Of a DNA stretch of 64,000 bases, positions 1-8,574 are shown one piece after another; position 1 is the first letter of the stretch, and each line of letters starts with the position of its first letter. The translations under genes were made by a program, and so were the position numbers. The stretch comes from Hydrogenophaga sp. Its GTDB lineage: Bacteria > Pseudomonadota > Gammaproteobacteria > Burkholderiales > Burkholderiaceae_C. A model generated the notes under the pieces. That model was not told the origin of the DNA. It was given only the letters and a program-made list of their open reading frames with translations, and searched no databases. The DNA is taken from the NCBI GenBank assembly GCA_030653975.1, contig JAURYH010000041.1:1-64000 (forward strand). Reading direction: 5' to 3'.

Positions 1-129
1 GTTGCCGACAGCCAGAACCTGGTCAAACACGATCTCTTGGCCCACATCCGCAGCAATCTGTTCTACTTTAATTTTTTCGCCAGCAGCAACACGATACTGT
101 TTGCCACCGGTTTTTATGACCGCGTACAT
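1..129 (-). CDS. rplU: 50S ribosomal protein L21 (5' part, cut by window edge)
   Basis: The reverse strand encodes the first 43 residues of bL21, a large-subunit ribosomal protein that contacts 23S rRNA. The N-terminus [14 protein letters not shown] is the hallmark of the family. The ATG at 129 follows an AAGAGG ribosome binding site at ideal distance. The rest of the gene lies beyond position 1; rpmA usually follows it. It is divergent from ispB, a very common arrangement in proteobacteria. Confidence 0.95.
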   Translation of the reverse strand, partial: MYAVIKTGGKQYRVAAGEKIKVEQIAADVGQEIVFDQVLAVGN

Positions 130-192
130 ATGAACCTCTTGAAAAATTTCCACGAATGGAATCTCAGCAGACGAAATTCCACCAAGCCAAAT

Positions 193-221
193 ATTCTAGC
201 ATGAGTATCCATCTCATTCAA
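193..221 (-). promoter_or_regulatory. sigma-70 promoter of rplU
   Basis: Read on the minus strand there is TTGAAT (216-221), a 17-nt spacer and TAGAAT (193-198). Both hexamers match the sigma-70 consensus in at least 4 of 6 positions and the spacing is optimal. The leader to the rplU start would be about 60 nt, long enough for a regulatory leader, but I see no clear hairpin. Confidence 0.7.
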
Positions 222-271
222 GCGCACCCCGTCCGCGGGGACGCGCGGCCTCCATGGCACTCCCTATGACT

Positions 272-300
272 CTGAACGGCTCCGGCACGGTTTCTATAAT
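272..300 (+). promoter_or_regulatory. sigma-70 promoter of ispB
   Basis: A perfect TATAAT (295-300) lies 17 nt downstream of a weak -35, CTGAAC (272-277). It sits 66 nt before the preferred ispB start and faces away from the rplU promoter. The perfect -10 carries most of the weight of this call. Confidence 0.6.
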
Positions 301-365
301 CCGTGCCACATCAACCCGCGCCCGGCTCACTGCACGCTCACATCTTGACCCACTCTGAAATCTCC

Positions 366-1328
366 ATGAAAAACCCTCTGGACCTTATCCAGGGAGACAT
401 GCAACGGGTCGACCAGGTGATTGGCGAACGTCTGACAACCGAAGTTCCTCTGGTCAGAGAGGTCGCCCAGTACATCATTTCAGCCGGCGGAAAGCGCCTG
501 CGCCCAGCGCTCCTGCTGTTGATCAGCGGCGCCCTGGGCAGTCAGAACCCCCATCGCCACACGCTGGCGGCTGTCGTGGAATTCATCCACACCGCCACCT
601 TGCTGCACGACGATGTGGTGGACGAATCCACGCTGCGACGAGGCCGTCCGACCGCCAACGAACGCTTCGGCAATGCCCCCAGCGTGTTGGTGGGCGACTT
701 CCTGTACTCGCGGGCCTTTCAAATGATGGTGGACGTCAACGAGATGCGCGTGATGCAGGTGCTCTCGGATGCCACCAACGTGATTGCAGAAGGCGAGGTG
801 TTGCAACTGGTCAACATGCGTGACGCCTCCCTGGACGAAGCGGCCTACCTGCGCGTCATCCGCTCCAAGACAGCCAAACTCTTCGAAGCCAGTGCCCGGC
901 TCGCACCCATTCTGGCGGGCTCGGACGCCCGGATCGAGTCGTTGTGCGCGACCTACGGACAAGCGCTGGGCACCGCTTTCCAGGTGATTGACGACGTCCT
1001 CGACTACGAAGGCAGCGCAGACCAGTTGGGCAAAAACCTTGGCGACGATCTGCGCGAGGGCAAAGTCACACTGCCCATCATCTGTGCACTGCGCACTGCG
1101 ACGACCGCCGAGAAAGCGGTGCTCCGCAAGGCCATCGAGGAGGGCGACCTTACCCATCTCAGCGATATTCTGAGCATCATTGAGCGAAACGGCGCCCTGG
1201 AATCCGCTCGCCAAAGTGCCATGGTCGAAGCCCAAAGAGCCATGGACGCGGTGCGCACGCTGCCTGTCAATGACTACAGCGAAGCTTTGCTACAATTGCC
1301 CGCTGGCTTGATGGAGCGACGCTCCTGA
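366..1328 (+). CDS. ispB: Octaprenyl/polyprenyl diphosphate synthase
   Basis: All-trans polyprenyl synthase that adds isopentenyl units to farnesyl diphosphate, making the side chain of ubiquinone. With the ATG at 366 the protein has 320 residues, the family norm. The first Asp-rich motif DDVVDE lies near residues 82-87 and the second, DDVLDYE, near 209-215; GGKRLRP binds the diphosphate. The frame stays open to 303, but the extra 21 residues are not conserved-looking and would start almost on the promoter's -10. tRNA-Pro follows. Confidence 0.93.
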   Translation: MKNPLDLIQGDMQRVDQVIGERLTTEVPLVREVAQYIISAGGKRLRPALLLLISGALGSQNPHRHTLAAVVEFIHTATLLHDDVVDESTLRRGRPTANERFGNAPSVLVGDFLYSRAFQMMVDVNEMRVMQVLSDATNVIAEGEVLQLVNMRDASLDEAAYLRVIRSKTAKLFEASARLAPILAGSDARIESLCATYGQALGTAFQVIDDVLDYEGSADQLGKNLGDDLREGKVTLPIICALRTATTAEKAVLRKAIEEGDLTHLSDILSIIERNGALESARQSAMVEAQRAMDAVRTLPVNDYSEALLQLPAGLMERRS

Positions 1329-1381
1329 TCTGGGCCAGAGGCGGCACTTCAGCCGCCAGAAGATCGACCTGACAGGTCCAT

Positions 1382-1458
1382 CGGGGTGTAGCTTAGCCAG
1401 GTAGAGCGCTACGTTCGGGACGTAGAGGCCGGAGGTTCGAATCCTCTCACCCCGACCA
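1382..1458 (+). tRNA. tRNA-Pro (anticodon CGG)
   Basis: A 77-nt cloverleaf with 7-bp acceptor stem CGGGGTG/CACCCCG, the GTTCGAATC T-loop, and encoded CCA end. The anticodon loop TTCGGGA gives CGG, which reads CCG proline codons. It lies between ispB and pilB. No integrase or duplicated 3' end is seen nearby, so it does not look like an attachment site in use. Confidence 0.97.
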
Positions 1459-1623
1459 GATTCGGTATCGACACCCAACCAGCCGTGGCCAGCCTCCTCG
1501 GTGGCTTCCACCGGCCGTTTCGCAACCTTGATACAACGACCACAGTGCCTGAATCGGAAAATTCAGCACAAGTTGCGTCAATAGTGGCCGGCAAGTCATT
1601 GATTTACGATAGATTACAGATCT

Positions 1624-3363
1624 ATGGCGTCTGTCGATACGGTAATCCAGGATACCTCCACCATGGCCTTGCCCGGCTTGGGGCGTGCTCTCGTGTCTGC
1701 GGGAAAACTGGGGCAAAAGGCTGCTGAAGACCTTTACAGGAAGGCACAAAGCGGTCGAACCACGTTCATTGCGGAACTGACCGGCTCCGGGGCGGTATCT
1801 GCCTACGATCTGGCGCACACCATGTCGACCGCGTTTGCGGCTCCGCTGCTGGATCTGGATGCCATTGACGTGCAGCGCCTGCCCAAGGGCTTGCTGGATG
1901 CAAAGATCTGCGCAGACTTTCGTATCGTTGTGCTGAGCAAGCGCAACAACCGTCTCATGGTGGCCACTGCCGACCCAGCGGAACAACAGGCTGCCGAGAA
2001 GATCAAGTTCGCCACCCAGATGGGTGTCGACTGGGTGATCGCCGAATTCGACAAGCTCAGCAAGCTGGTGGACGCCCAGGCGACCACGGCCAATGAGTCC
2101 ATGGACCACATCATCGGCGGTGACTTCGAGTTCGACGAGATGGCGGCCGATGCAGCCGTTGCCGAAACCAGTGACAAAACCCTGACGTCCGAGGTTGACG
2201 ATGCCCCTGTCGTCAAATTTCTTCACAAGATGCTGCTGGACGCGTTCAACATGCGCGCCTCCGATCTGCATTTTGAGCCCTATGAGCACACCTATCGGGT
2301 TCGGTTCCGTATCGACGGCGAGCTCAGGGAAATTGCTTCACCACCGATTGCCATCAAGGACAAGCTGGCCTCGCGCATCAAGGTGATCTCCCGCATGGAC
2401 ATCTCCGAAAAGCGTGTGCCTCAGGACGGTCGGATGAAGCTCAAGGTAGGCCCGGATCGTGTGATCGACTTCCGGGTCAGTTCCTTGCCCACTTTGTTTG
2501 GTGAAAAAATTGTGATCCGTATCCTGGATCCCAGCAGCGCCAGAGTGGGCATCGACGCCCTGGGTTACGAGCCAGAAGAAAAAGCGCGCCTGATGGAAGC
2601 CATCGGACGCCCCTACGGCATGGTCCTGGTGACCGGACCGACAGGTTCCGGCAAGACCGTGTCGCTCTACACCTGCCTGAACATTCTGAACAAGCCAGGC
2701 ATCAACATTTCCACCGCGGAAGATCCCTCGGAAATCAACCTGCCCGGCGTCAACCAGGTCAACGTCAACGAAAAAGCCGGCCTGACTTTTGCTGCGGCGC
2801 TCAAGGCTTTCCTGCGGCAGGATCCGGACGTGATCATGGTCGGCGAGATCCGGGACCTTGAAACAGCCGACATCTCCATCAAGGCCGCACAAACGGGTCA
2901 CATGGTGCTGTCGACCCTGCACACCAACGACGCCCCGACCACGCTCACACGCATGATGAACATGGGCATTCCCACGTTCAACATCGCCTCCAGTGTGATC
3001 CTGATCACGGCGCAGCGTCTGGCCCGCCGGCTCTGTCCAACGTGCAAAGCGCCGCTTGACGTGCCACGCAAAGCGCTGATCGACGCCGGGTTCAAGCCCG
3101 AAGACCTGGATGGCAGCTGGACGCCCTACAAACCGGTGGGCTGCTCAGCCTGCAACAACGGCTACAAGGGTCGGGTGGGCATCTACCAGGTCATGCCCAT
3201 ATCTGAAGAAATCCAGCGCATCATCCTCAAGGGTGGCAGTGCGCTCGATATCGCGCAGCAGGCCGGCAAAGAAGGTGTGCGGACCCTGCGTGAATCGGGG
3301 TTGCTCAAGGTAAGGCAAGGCATGACTTCTCTGGAAGAAGTCTTGAGCGTTACCAACGAATAA
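1624..3363 (+). CDS. pilB: Type IV pilus extension ATPase PilB
   Basis: Cytoplasmic hexameric ATPase that powers pilin polymerisation at the PilC platform. The 579 residues contain an N-terminal MshEN/GSPII_E domain, Walker A GPTGSGKT (338-345), the Asp box, Walker B around VIMVGEIRD (403-411), a His box (AAQTGHMVLSTLHTND, 421-436) and the Zn-binding pair CPTC/CSAC (C471, C474, C507, C510). It leads a pilB-pilC-pilD operon, 31 bp before pilC. No pilT or pilA is in the window. Confidence 0.96.
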   Translation: MASVDTVIQDTSTMALPGLGRALVSAGKLGQKAAEDLYRKAQSGRTTFIAELTGSGAVSAYDLAHTMSTAFAAPLLDLDAIDVQRLPKGLLDAKICADFRIVVLSKRNNRLMVATADPAEQQAAEKIKFATQMGVDWVIAEFDKLSKLVDAQATTANESMDHIIGGDFEFDEMAADAAVAETSDKTLTSEVDDAPVVKFLHKMLLDAFNMRASDLHFEPYEHTYRVRFRIDGELREIASPPIAIKDKLASRIKVISRMDISEKRVPQDGRMKLKVGPDRVIDFRVSSLPTLFGEKIVIRILDPSSARVGIDALGYEPEEKARLMEAIGRPYGMVLVTGPTGSGKTVSLYTCLNILNKPGINISTAEDPSEINLPGVNQVNVNEKAGLTFAAALKAFLRQDPDVIMVGEIRDLETADISIKAAQTGHMVLSTLHTNDAPTTLTRMMNMGIPTFNIASSVILITAQRLARRLCPTCKAPLDVPRKALIDAGFKPEDLDGSWTPYKPVGCSACNNGYKGRVGIYQVMPISEEIQRIILKGGSALDIAQQAGKEGVRTLRESGLLKVRQGMTSLEEVLSVTNE

Positions 3364-3394
3364 GCCCGTTCAGACCCCAAAACCCGAGGACCAC

Positions 3395-4612
3395 ATGGCA
3401 ACCGCAGCATCCAAAAGCATCAAGGACTTTGTTTTTGAGTGGGAAGGCAAGGACCGCAACGGCAAACAGGTGCGGGGAGAGACCAGAGCCGTTGGCGAAA
3501 ACCAGGTACTGGCCGCGCTGCGGCGGCAAGGCATTGTCCCCGGCAAGATCAAAAAGCGGCGGATGAGTTCGGGCAAGCGCATCAAGCCCAAAGACATTGC
3601 CATCTTCACCCGGCAGCTGGCCACCATGATGAAAGCCGGTGTGCCCTTGCTCCAGTCCTTTGACATCGTGGGCCGGGGCAACCCCAACCCCAGCGTCTCC
3701 AAACTGCTCAACGATATCCGGTCCGACGTCGAAACCGGCACGTCGCTGAGCGCGGCATTCCGGAAAAATCCGCTCTATTTCGACAGCCTGTACTGCAACC
3801 TGGTTGAAGCGGGCGAAGCCGCCGGTATTCTGGAAGAGTTGCTCGACCGCCTGGCGGTCTACATGGAAAAGACCGAGGCCATCAAGTCCAAGATCAAGTC
3901 GGCATTGATGTACCCCGTCTCGGTGATCATCGTCGCCTTCGTCGTCGTGGCCGTGATCATGATTTTCGTGATTCCATCCTTCAAGCAAGTGTTTACATCC
4001 TTTGGCGCCGATCTTCCGGGCCCCACGCTGTTCGTCATCGCCATGAGCGAATTCTTCACCGAATACTGGTGGCTGATTTTTGGTGGCCTGGGCGGTGGCT
4101 TCTACTTTTTCATGCAAGCCTGGCGGCGCAATGAAAAGGTCCAACGTTTCATGGATCGGTTGATGCTCAAGATGCCCATCTTCGGGACTCTGGTTGAAAA
4201 ATCCGTGATCGCCCGATGGACACGAACCCTTTCGACCATGTTTGCAGCGGGTGTCCCGCTGGTCGAAGCGCTCGATTCTGTAGGTGGTGCATCAGGCAAC
4301 TCGGTCTACGCCATTGCCACCAACAAGATCCAGCAGGAGGTCTCCACCGGCACCAGCCTGACGAATGCGATGACGAACGCCAACATTTTTCCCTCCATGG
4401 TTCTGCAGATGTGCGCCATTGGCGAAGAGTCTGGGTCGATCGACCACATGCTGGGCAAGGCAGCAGACTTTTATGAGGCCGAAGTGGACGACATGGTTGC
4501 CGGACTGTCCAGCCTGATGGAACCCATCATCATCGTGATTCTGGGCACCATCATCGGGGGCATCGTGGTGTCGATGTACCTGCCCATCTTCAAGTTGGGC
4601 CAAGTGGTTTGA
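3395..4612 (+). CDS. pilC: Type IV pilus inner-membrane platform protein PilC
   Basis: Polytopic platform protein on which PilB acts to insert pilin into the fibre. The 405 residues contain two T2SSF domains, each preceding a hydrophobic region; membrane segments are clear near 178-200, 218-242 and 375-398. The repeated pattern T-R-x-L-(S/A)-T-M-x-x-A-G-V-P-L occurs once per domain. The start is set by GAGGA ten bases upstream. Its TGA stop overlaps the pilD ATG by one base. Confidence 0.95.
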   Translation: MATAASKSIKDFVFEWEGKDRNGKQVRGETRAVGENQVLAALRRQGIVPGKIKKRRMSSGKRIKPKDIAIFTRQLATMMKAGVPLLQSFDIVGRGNPNPSVSKLLNDIRSDVETGTSLSAAFRKNPLYFDSLYCNLVEAGEAAGILEELLDRLAVYMEKTEAIKSKIKSALMYPVSVIIVAFVVVAVIMIFVIPSFKQVFTSFGADLPGPTLFVIAMSEFFTEYWWLIFGGLGGGFYFFMQAWRRNEKVQRFMDRLMLKMPIFGTLVEKSVIARWTRTLSTMFAAGVPLVEALDSVGGASGNSVYAIATNKIQQEVSTGTSLTNAMTNANIFPSMVLQMCAIGEESGSIDHMLGKAADFYEAEVDDMVAGLSSLMEPIIIVILGTIIGGIVVSMYLPIFKLGQVV

Positions 4613-5472
4613 TGCCGATGGCGGAGGTACTCGACGCCATGGCACTGGGCGTGCTGGGGCTTCTCGTGGGCAGTTTTCTGAACGTGGTGGTCCACCGCCT
4701 GCCCAAGATGATGGAGTTGCGCTGGGCGGCCGAATGCGCCGATCTTCAAGGCCACGCGTCGGTTGATCTCCCGTCTGCAGAAGCACCGCAACGTTTCAAC
4801 CTGATGGTGCCCCGTTCGCGCTGCCCGCACTGCGGGCACCAGATCCGCTGGTTCGAGAACATCCCGGTGCTGAGCTACATCGGCTTGCGCGGTCAATGCA
4901 CCAGTTGCAGGGCTCGAATCAGTCCTCGGTACCCCCTGATCGAACTGCTCAACGCAGCCCTCTTTGCCTGGTGTGGCTGGCGCTGGGGGCTGAGCTGGAC
5001 CGCCCTGGCCTGGAGTGGTTTTGCTGCGGCCGTCCTGGCTCTGGCCTGCATCGACTGGGACACCACGTTGTTACCGGATGACATCACGCTTCCCCTGCTG
5101 TGGGTCGGGCTTTGCGCAGCGGCACTCGGTCTGAGCGGCACCGTCTTGACCGATGCACTCTGGGGGTCGGTGGCTGGCTACCTGTCCCTCTGGATGGTGT
5201 ATTGGGCCTTCAAACTGGCCACGGGAAAAGAAGGCATGGGTTATGGCGACTTCAAGTTATTTGCCGCGCTCGGCGCGTGGTTCGGCTGGCAGGCGTTGAT
5301 CCCCATCATCCTGATGGCTTCGCTCATCGGCGCAGCGATCGGAATCGCCCTCAAAATGTTCAGCCAACTGCGCGAAGGGGGCTACGTTCCGTTCGGTCCC
5401 TTTCTGGCGCTTGCCGGATTGACGGCCATGATTTTCGGCCCCCCGTCCATTCTCGCCGCCATCGGACTTTGA
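4612..5472 (+). CDS. pilD: Prepilin leader peptidase/N-methyltransferase PilD
   Basis: Bifunctional inner-membrane aspartic protease that cleaves the prepilin leader and methylates the new N-terminus. The 286-residue protein has the cytoplasmic Zn-type pairs CPHC (71, 74) and CTSC (96, 99), and the catalytic aspartates in DWDTTLLPDD (D148) and GYGDFKL (D213), plus seven or eight membrane segments. ATG 4612 gives a TGATG coupling with pilC; a TTG at 4609 is also possible. Confidence 0.95.
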   Translation: MPMAEVLDAMALGVLGLLVGSFLNVVVHRLPKMMELRWAAECADLQGHASVDLPSAEAPQRFNLMVPRSRCPHCGHQIRWFENIPVLSYIGLRGQCTSCRARISPRYPLIELLNAALFAWCGWRWGLSWTALAWSGFAAAVLALACIDWDTTLLPDDITLPLLWVGLCAAALGLSGTVLTDALWGSVAGYLSLWMVYWAFKLATGKEGMGYGDFKLFAALGAWFGWQALIPIILMASLIGAAIGIALKMFSQLREGGYVPFGPFLALAGLTAMIFGPPSILAAIGL

Positions 5473-5474
5473 CC

Positions 5475-6083
5475 ATGACAGCCACGCATCCGGCGCTGCG
5501 ACTGGGGCTGACAGGCGGTATCGGCAGCGGAAAAAGCACGGTGGCCCAGCTGTTGCAGGAACGCGGCGCCAGCGTCATCGATGCCGATGCCATCTCCAGG
5601 GCCTGCACGCAGCGCGGCGGCAGCGCCATGCCCGCCGTGGCGCAATCGTTTGGCCCGGCTTTCATCGCGCAGGACGGTTCACTGGACCGGCAGCGCATGC
5701 GCGAACATGTCTTCACGAATCCGGATGCCCGTTGGCTGCTGGAGTCCATCGTGCACCCGCTGGTCGCGCAGGAGATCCAGCGGCAGGCGAAGACAGCCGC
5801 CTCACACTGCCTCGTGTTTGACGTACCGCTGCTCGTGGAATCGGCTCGCTGGCGGCCACAACTGGACCTCGTGCTCGTGGTGGACTGTCACACAGGAACG
5901 CAGGTTCGCCGGGTTGCCTCCCGCAGTGGGCTGGACCGCTCCGCCATCGATGCCATCATGAAAAGTCAGAGTCCGAGGGAGAAGCGACTCGCGGCAGCAG
6001 ACCTGGTGATCTTCAATGACGGTAACGAGATCGAACCGTTGCGACGGACAGTCGGGCGGATCGCCGACCAGTTCGGGCTATGA
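5475..6083 (+). CDS. coaE: Dephospho-CoA kinase
   Basis: Last enzyme of coenzyme A synthesis, phosphorylating the 3'-OH of dephospho-CoA. The 202 residues begin with the P-loop GLTGGIGSGKST, followed by DADAISR and the substrate-lid HPLV region typical of CoaE. The frame is open far upstream inside pilD, but ATG 5475, two bases after the pilD stop, gives the family length. The pilD-coaE-zapD-yacG order is standard in beta- and gammaproteobacteria. Confidence 0.95.
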   Translation: MTATHPALRLGLTGGIGSGKSTVAQLLQERGASVIDADAISRACTQRGGSAMPAVAQSFGPAFIAQDGSLDRQRMREHVFTNPDARWLLESIVHPLVAQEIQRQAKTAASHCLVFDVPLLVESARWRPQLDLVLVVDCHTGTQVRRVASRSGLDRSAIDAIMKSQSPREKRLAAADLVIFNDGNEIEPLRRTVGRIADQFGL

Positions 6084-6126
6084 TGAAAGTCCTGCCAACT
6101 ACCGCCTCCTGCAAACCTCCGCCGCC

Positions 6127-6882
6127 GTGATCCTGTACGAATACCCTTTCAACGAACGCATTCGCACATACCTGCGGCTGGAACACCTGTTCCGACGACT
6201 GGCGGAACTGCTGCCACGCAACCATCCGCTGGACCACCACTACGCCATCCAGACCATTTTCGAGATCATGGATGTTGCTTCCCGGGCAGACATGAAGTCC
6301 GATGTGCTCAAGGACATCGAACGACACAAACAGCAGCTCAACAGCTACCGCGGCAACCCGGCGATCTCTGAACGGGCACTGGACGAAGTCATCGCACAGC
6401 TCGACACCTGCTTTGCGCAGCTCAACAACCTGCCAGGAAAAACCGGTCTGTCATTGACGGAGAACGACTGGTTGATGAGCATCAGAAGCCGCATCGGCAT
6501 TCCGGGCGGCACTTGTGAATTTGACCTCCCGGCCTACTTCCACTGGCAACACCACAGCGTCGAGCAGCGTCAAGCCGATCTGCAGCGCTGGGTCCAGGCG
6601 CTCGCTCCTCTGGCAGAAGCGATCGTGCTACTGCTGAAAATGTTGCGCGATTCGGGTTCACCGCAAAAGGTAGTGGCCCCGGATGGTCAGTTTCAGCAGA
6701 ACCTGCCTCAAGGTCGAACCTTTCAGTTGCTGCGCCTTGGCATCGATCCCACATTGGGTCTGATTCCAGAAATCAGCGGCAACCGGCTGCTGCTGTCGGT
6801 TCGATTGATGCGCCTGGGAGACGATGAACGCCTGCATCTGGCTCAGGAAGATGCGTCATTCGAACTGACCCTCTGTGCCTGA
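6127..6882 (+). CDS. zapD: Cell division protein ZapD
   Basis: FtsZ-associated protein that bundles FtsZ filaments at the septum. The GTG at 6127 gives VILYEYPFNERIRTYLRLE, which matches the conserved N-terminus of ZapD and a length of 251 residues, exactly that of the family. The frame runs open to 6016 but that stretch is the 3' end of coaE. It is soluble, largely helical, and followed within 7 bp by yacG. Confidence 0.93.
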   Translation: MILYEYPFNERIRTYLRLEHLFRRLAELLPRNHPLDHHYAIQTIFEIMDVASRADMKSDVLKDIERHKQQLNSYRGNPAISERALDEVIAQLDTCFAQLNNLPGKTGLSLTENDWLMSIRSRIGIPGGTCEFDLPAYFHWQHHSVEQRQADLQRWVQALAPLAEAIVLLLKMLRDSGSPQKVVAPDGQFQQNLPQGRTFQLLRLGIDPTLGLIPEISGNRLLLSVRLMRLGDDERLHLAQEDASFELTLCA

Positions 6883-6889
6883 AGCGTCG

Positions 6890-7087
6890 ATGCCGGATCC
6901 CGAGTTCCCGGTGAAGACCGTTGTCTGCCCCAGCTGCAACGGGCCCAGCATCTACGCACCCAGCAACATCTACCGACCGTTCTGCTGTGAACGCTGCAAG
7001 AACCTGGACCTCGGAGCCTGGGCCAGCGAGCGCTTCACATTGCCGGAACAGATCGTCAACAACGATCCAGATTTTGAGCAGGGCTGA
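6890..7087 (+). CDS. yacG: DNA gyrase inhibitor / zinc-binding protein YacG
   Basis: A 65-residue zinc protein with four cysteines in the pattern CPSC and CERC (preceded by another Cys), the YacG fold. In E. coli YacG binds GyrB and blocks DNA binding by gyrase. ATG 6890 is chosen; GTG 6875 would overlap the end of zapD. The tail after the zinc knuckle (LGAWASERFTLPEQ) is the conserved GyrB-contacting region. Confidence 0.9.
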   Translation: MPDPEFPVKTVVCPSCNGPSIYAPSNIYRPFCCERCKNLDLGAWASERFTLPEQIVNNDPDFEQG

Positions 7088-7107
7088 CACCGCAGCACCG
7101 GACTGGC

Positions 7108-7560
7108 TCAGGCGGCTTGCTCTTCCATCAGCCATTCCAGCACCGGCACCGTGCCGGGCAACACCGGCGAACAGCGAACGGGCAACTTTTCCCAGCTAAA
7201 CGCCTGGCGTTCGCGCATGTGCAACTCGCCCGACCAGTCGTGCACCTTGCAAAAGTGCAGCCGAACAAGGGCATGCGGATAGTCCACCAATTTTTCACGC
7301 CAGGGCATTGCGGCGCCGATCGTCAACCCGATCTCTTCAATCAACTCGCGGCGCAAGGCTTGCTCGACCGTTTCCCCGACCTCCATCTTGCCCCCCGGGA
7401 ACTCCCAATACCCTGCGTACACCTTGCCCTCGGGCCGGCTCGTGAGCAGGAATTCACCGCCCGGGGCAATCAACACCCCGACGGCCACGTCGACGATAGG
7501 TCGCTCGGACGCCGTGTCACGCGTGCGTTCCGCATCCACCACCAACACCGGATCGTTCAT
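7108..7560 (-). CDS. Nudix hydrolase, MutT-like 8-oxo-dGTP diphosphatase
   Basis: A 150-residue Nudix protein with a complete Nudix box: GGKMEVGET followed by REL-EEIGL in the GX5EX7REUXEEXGU spacing. The preceding AGYWEFPGGK matches MutT enzymes that remove oxidised dGTP from the pool. ATG 7560 is preferred over longer starts that would run into the upstream ATPase gene. It follows the DUF815 gene by 20 bp and is probably in one transcript with it and argJ. Substrate is inferred, not shown. Confidence 0.85.
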   Translation of the reverse strand: MNDPVLVVDAERTRDTASERPIVDVAVGVLIAPGGEFLLTSRPEGKVYAGYWEFPGGKMEVGETVEQALRRELIEEIGLTIGAAMPWREKLVDYPHALVRLHFCKVHDWSGELHMRERQAFSWEKLPVRCSPVLPGTVPVLEWLMEEQAA

Positions 7561-7580
7561 GGATGTCTCCAGCTTGGCGA

Positions 7581-8462
7581 TCAGGCGCCACCAGCGGCGC
7601 GGGTGCCCGCGAAGTCCCGCGCGAACTGGTAGGCCACGCGACCACTGCGTGATCCGCGCTCCAGCGCCCAGACCAGTGCGCGCGGCCTGGCCGCCTCGAT
7701 GTCGGCGGCAGAAATCCCGAACGACGCGAGCCACTGGGACACGATGCTCAGGTATTCGTCCTGACTGAACGGGTAGAAGCTCACCCAGAGACCAAAGCGC
7801 TCGGACAGGGAGATCTTTTCTTCCACCACCTCGCCCGGATGCACCTCGCCGTCCGCGGTGTGCGTGTAGCTCAGGTTTTCCTTCATGTACTCGGGCAACA
7901 GGTGGCGACGGTTGCTCGTGGCATAGATCAGGACGTTCTGCCCAGCGGCAGATACCGAGCCATCCAGAATCGACTTGAGCGCCTTGTAGCCGGGTTCGCC
8001 ATCTTCGAAACTGAGGTCATCACAAAACACGATGAAGCGTTCGGGGCAGTCGGCCACCACGTCCACGATGTCGGGCAGATCCGTCAGATCGGCCTTGTCC
8101 ACCTCGATCAGGCGCAGACCCTGCCCCGCGTATTCATTGAGGCAGGCCTTGACCAGCGACGACTTGCCGGTACCACGTGCCCCGGTCAGCAAAACGTTGT
8201 TGGCTGGCAGACCTTTCACGAACTGCAAGGTGTTCCGCTGAATCTTGTCCTTCTGGCCGCCGATTTCCTGCAGGTCGTCCAGACGCATGTGGGCCACATG
8301 CCGCACCGGCTCCAGCACACCGTGGCCGCTGCTGCGCTTGCGGTAGCGGTAGGCCACCGAGGCGTCCCAGTCCGGTGTCCCCAGCGGTTGTGGCAGTACC
8401 GCTTCGATGCGGGTGATCAGCTGTTCGGCCCGTTCGATCAGGCGTTCAAATTTTTCGTTCAT
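7581..8462 (-). CDS. DUF815-family AAA+ ATPase, function unknown
   Basis: A 293-residue ATPase with Walker A GARGTGKSS (94-102), a Walker B-like segment ending in CDDLSFE, and a sensor-type sequence YATSNRRHLLPEYM. These identify the DUF815 family, widespread in bacteria and without an established role. The start is ATG 8462, since GTG 8483 adds only seven non-conserved residues. It lies between argJ and the Nudix gene on the same strand. No signal peptide or membrane segment is seen. Confidence 0.88.
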   Translation of the reverse strand: MNEKFERLIERAEQLITRIEAVLPQPLGTPDWDASVAYRYRKRSSGHGVLEPVRHVAHMRLDDLQEIGGQKDKIQRNTLQFVKGLPANNVLLTGARGTGKSSLVKACLNEYAGQGLRLIEVDKADLTDLPDIVDVVADCPERFIVFCDDLSFEDGEPGYKALKSILDGSVSAAGQNVLIYATSNRRHLLPEYMKENLSYTHTADGEVHPGEVVEEKISLSERFGLWVSFYPFSQDEYLSIVSQWLASFGISAADIEAARPRALVWALERGSRSGRVAYQFARDFAGTRAAGGA

Positions 8463-8502
8463 GGCATAACCCTCGGCGCACACGGGAACCTTCCAAAGAC
8501 AT

Positions 8503-8568
8503 CGCAGAACCGGTTTTGCCGGGCTGCAGATGTCGCCCCAAGGGGGTCGCGCGCAGCGCTGCGGGGGG
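8503..8568. repeat. GC-rich dispersed repeat, copy A
   Basis: A 66-bp intergenic sequence beginning CGCAGAACCGG and containing GCCGGGCTGC and a CGCCCC-AA-GGGGG dyad. It aligns over nearly its full length with 33894-33961; the first 37 positions differ at only about five sites. It sits between argJ and the DUF815 gene, just past the argJ stop. Both dyads could form hairpins in RNA. Confidence 0.65.
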
Positions 8569-8574
8569 AGAGAG

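Noticed and set aside
1382-1458. tRNA-Pro as an integration (att) site
   Set aside because: No integrase, direct repeat of the tRNA end or foreign cargo is adjacent; pilB follows in its usual place.
1631-1643. A 13-base match, CTGTCGATACGGT, shared by the pilB 5' end and 47409-47421 beside the RAYT
   Set aside because: Many 13-mer pairs are expected by chance in 64 kb, and the match does not extend.
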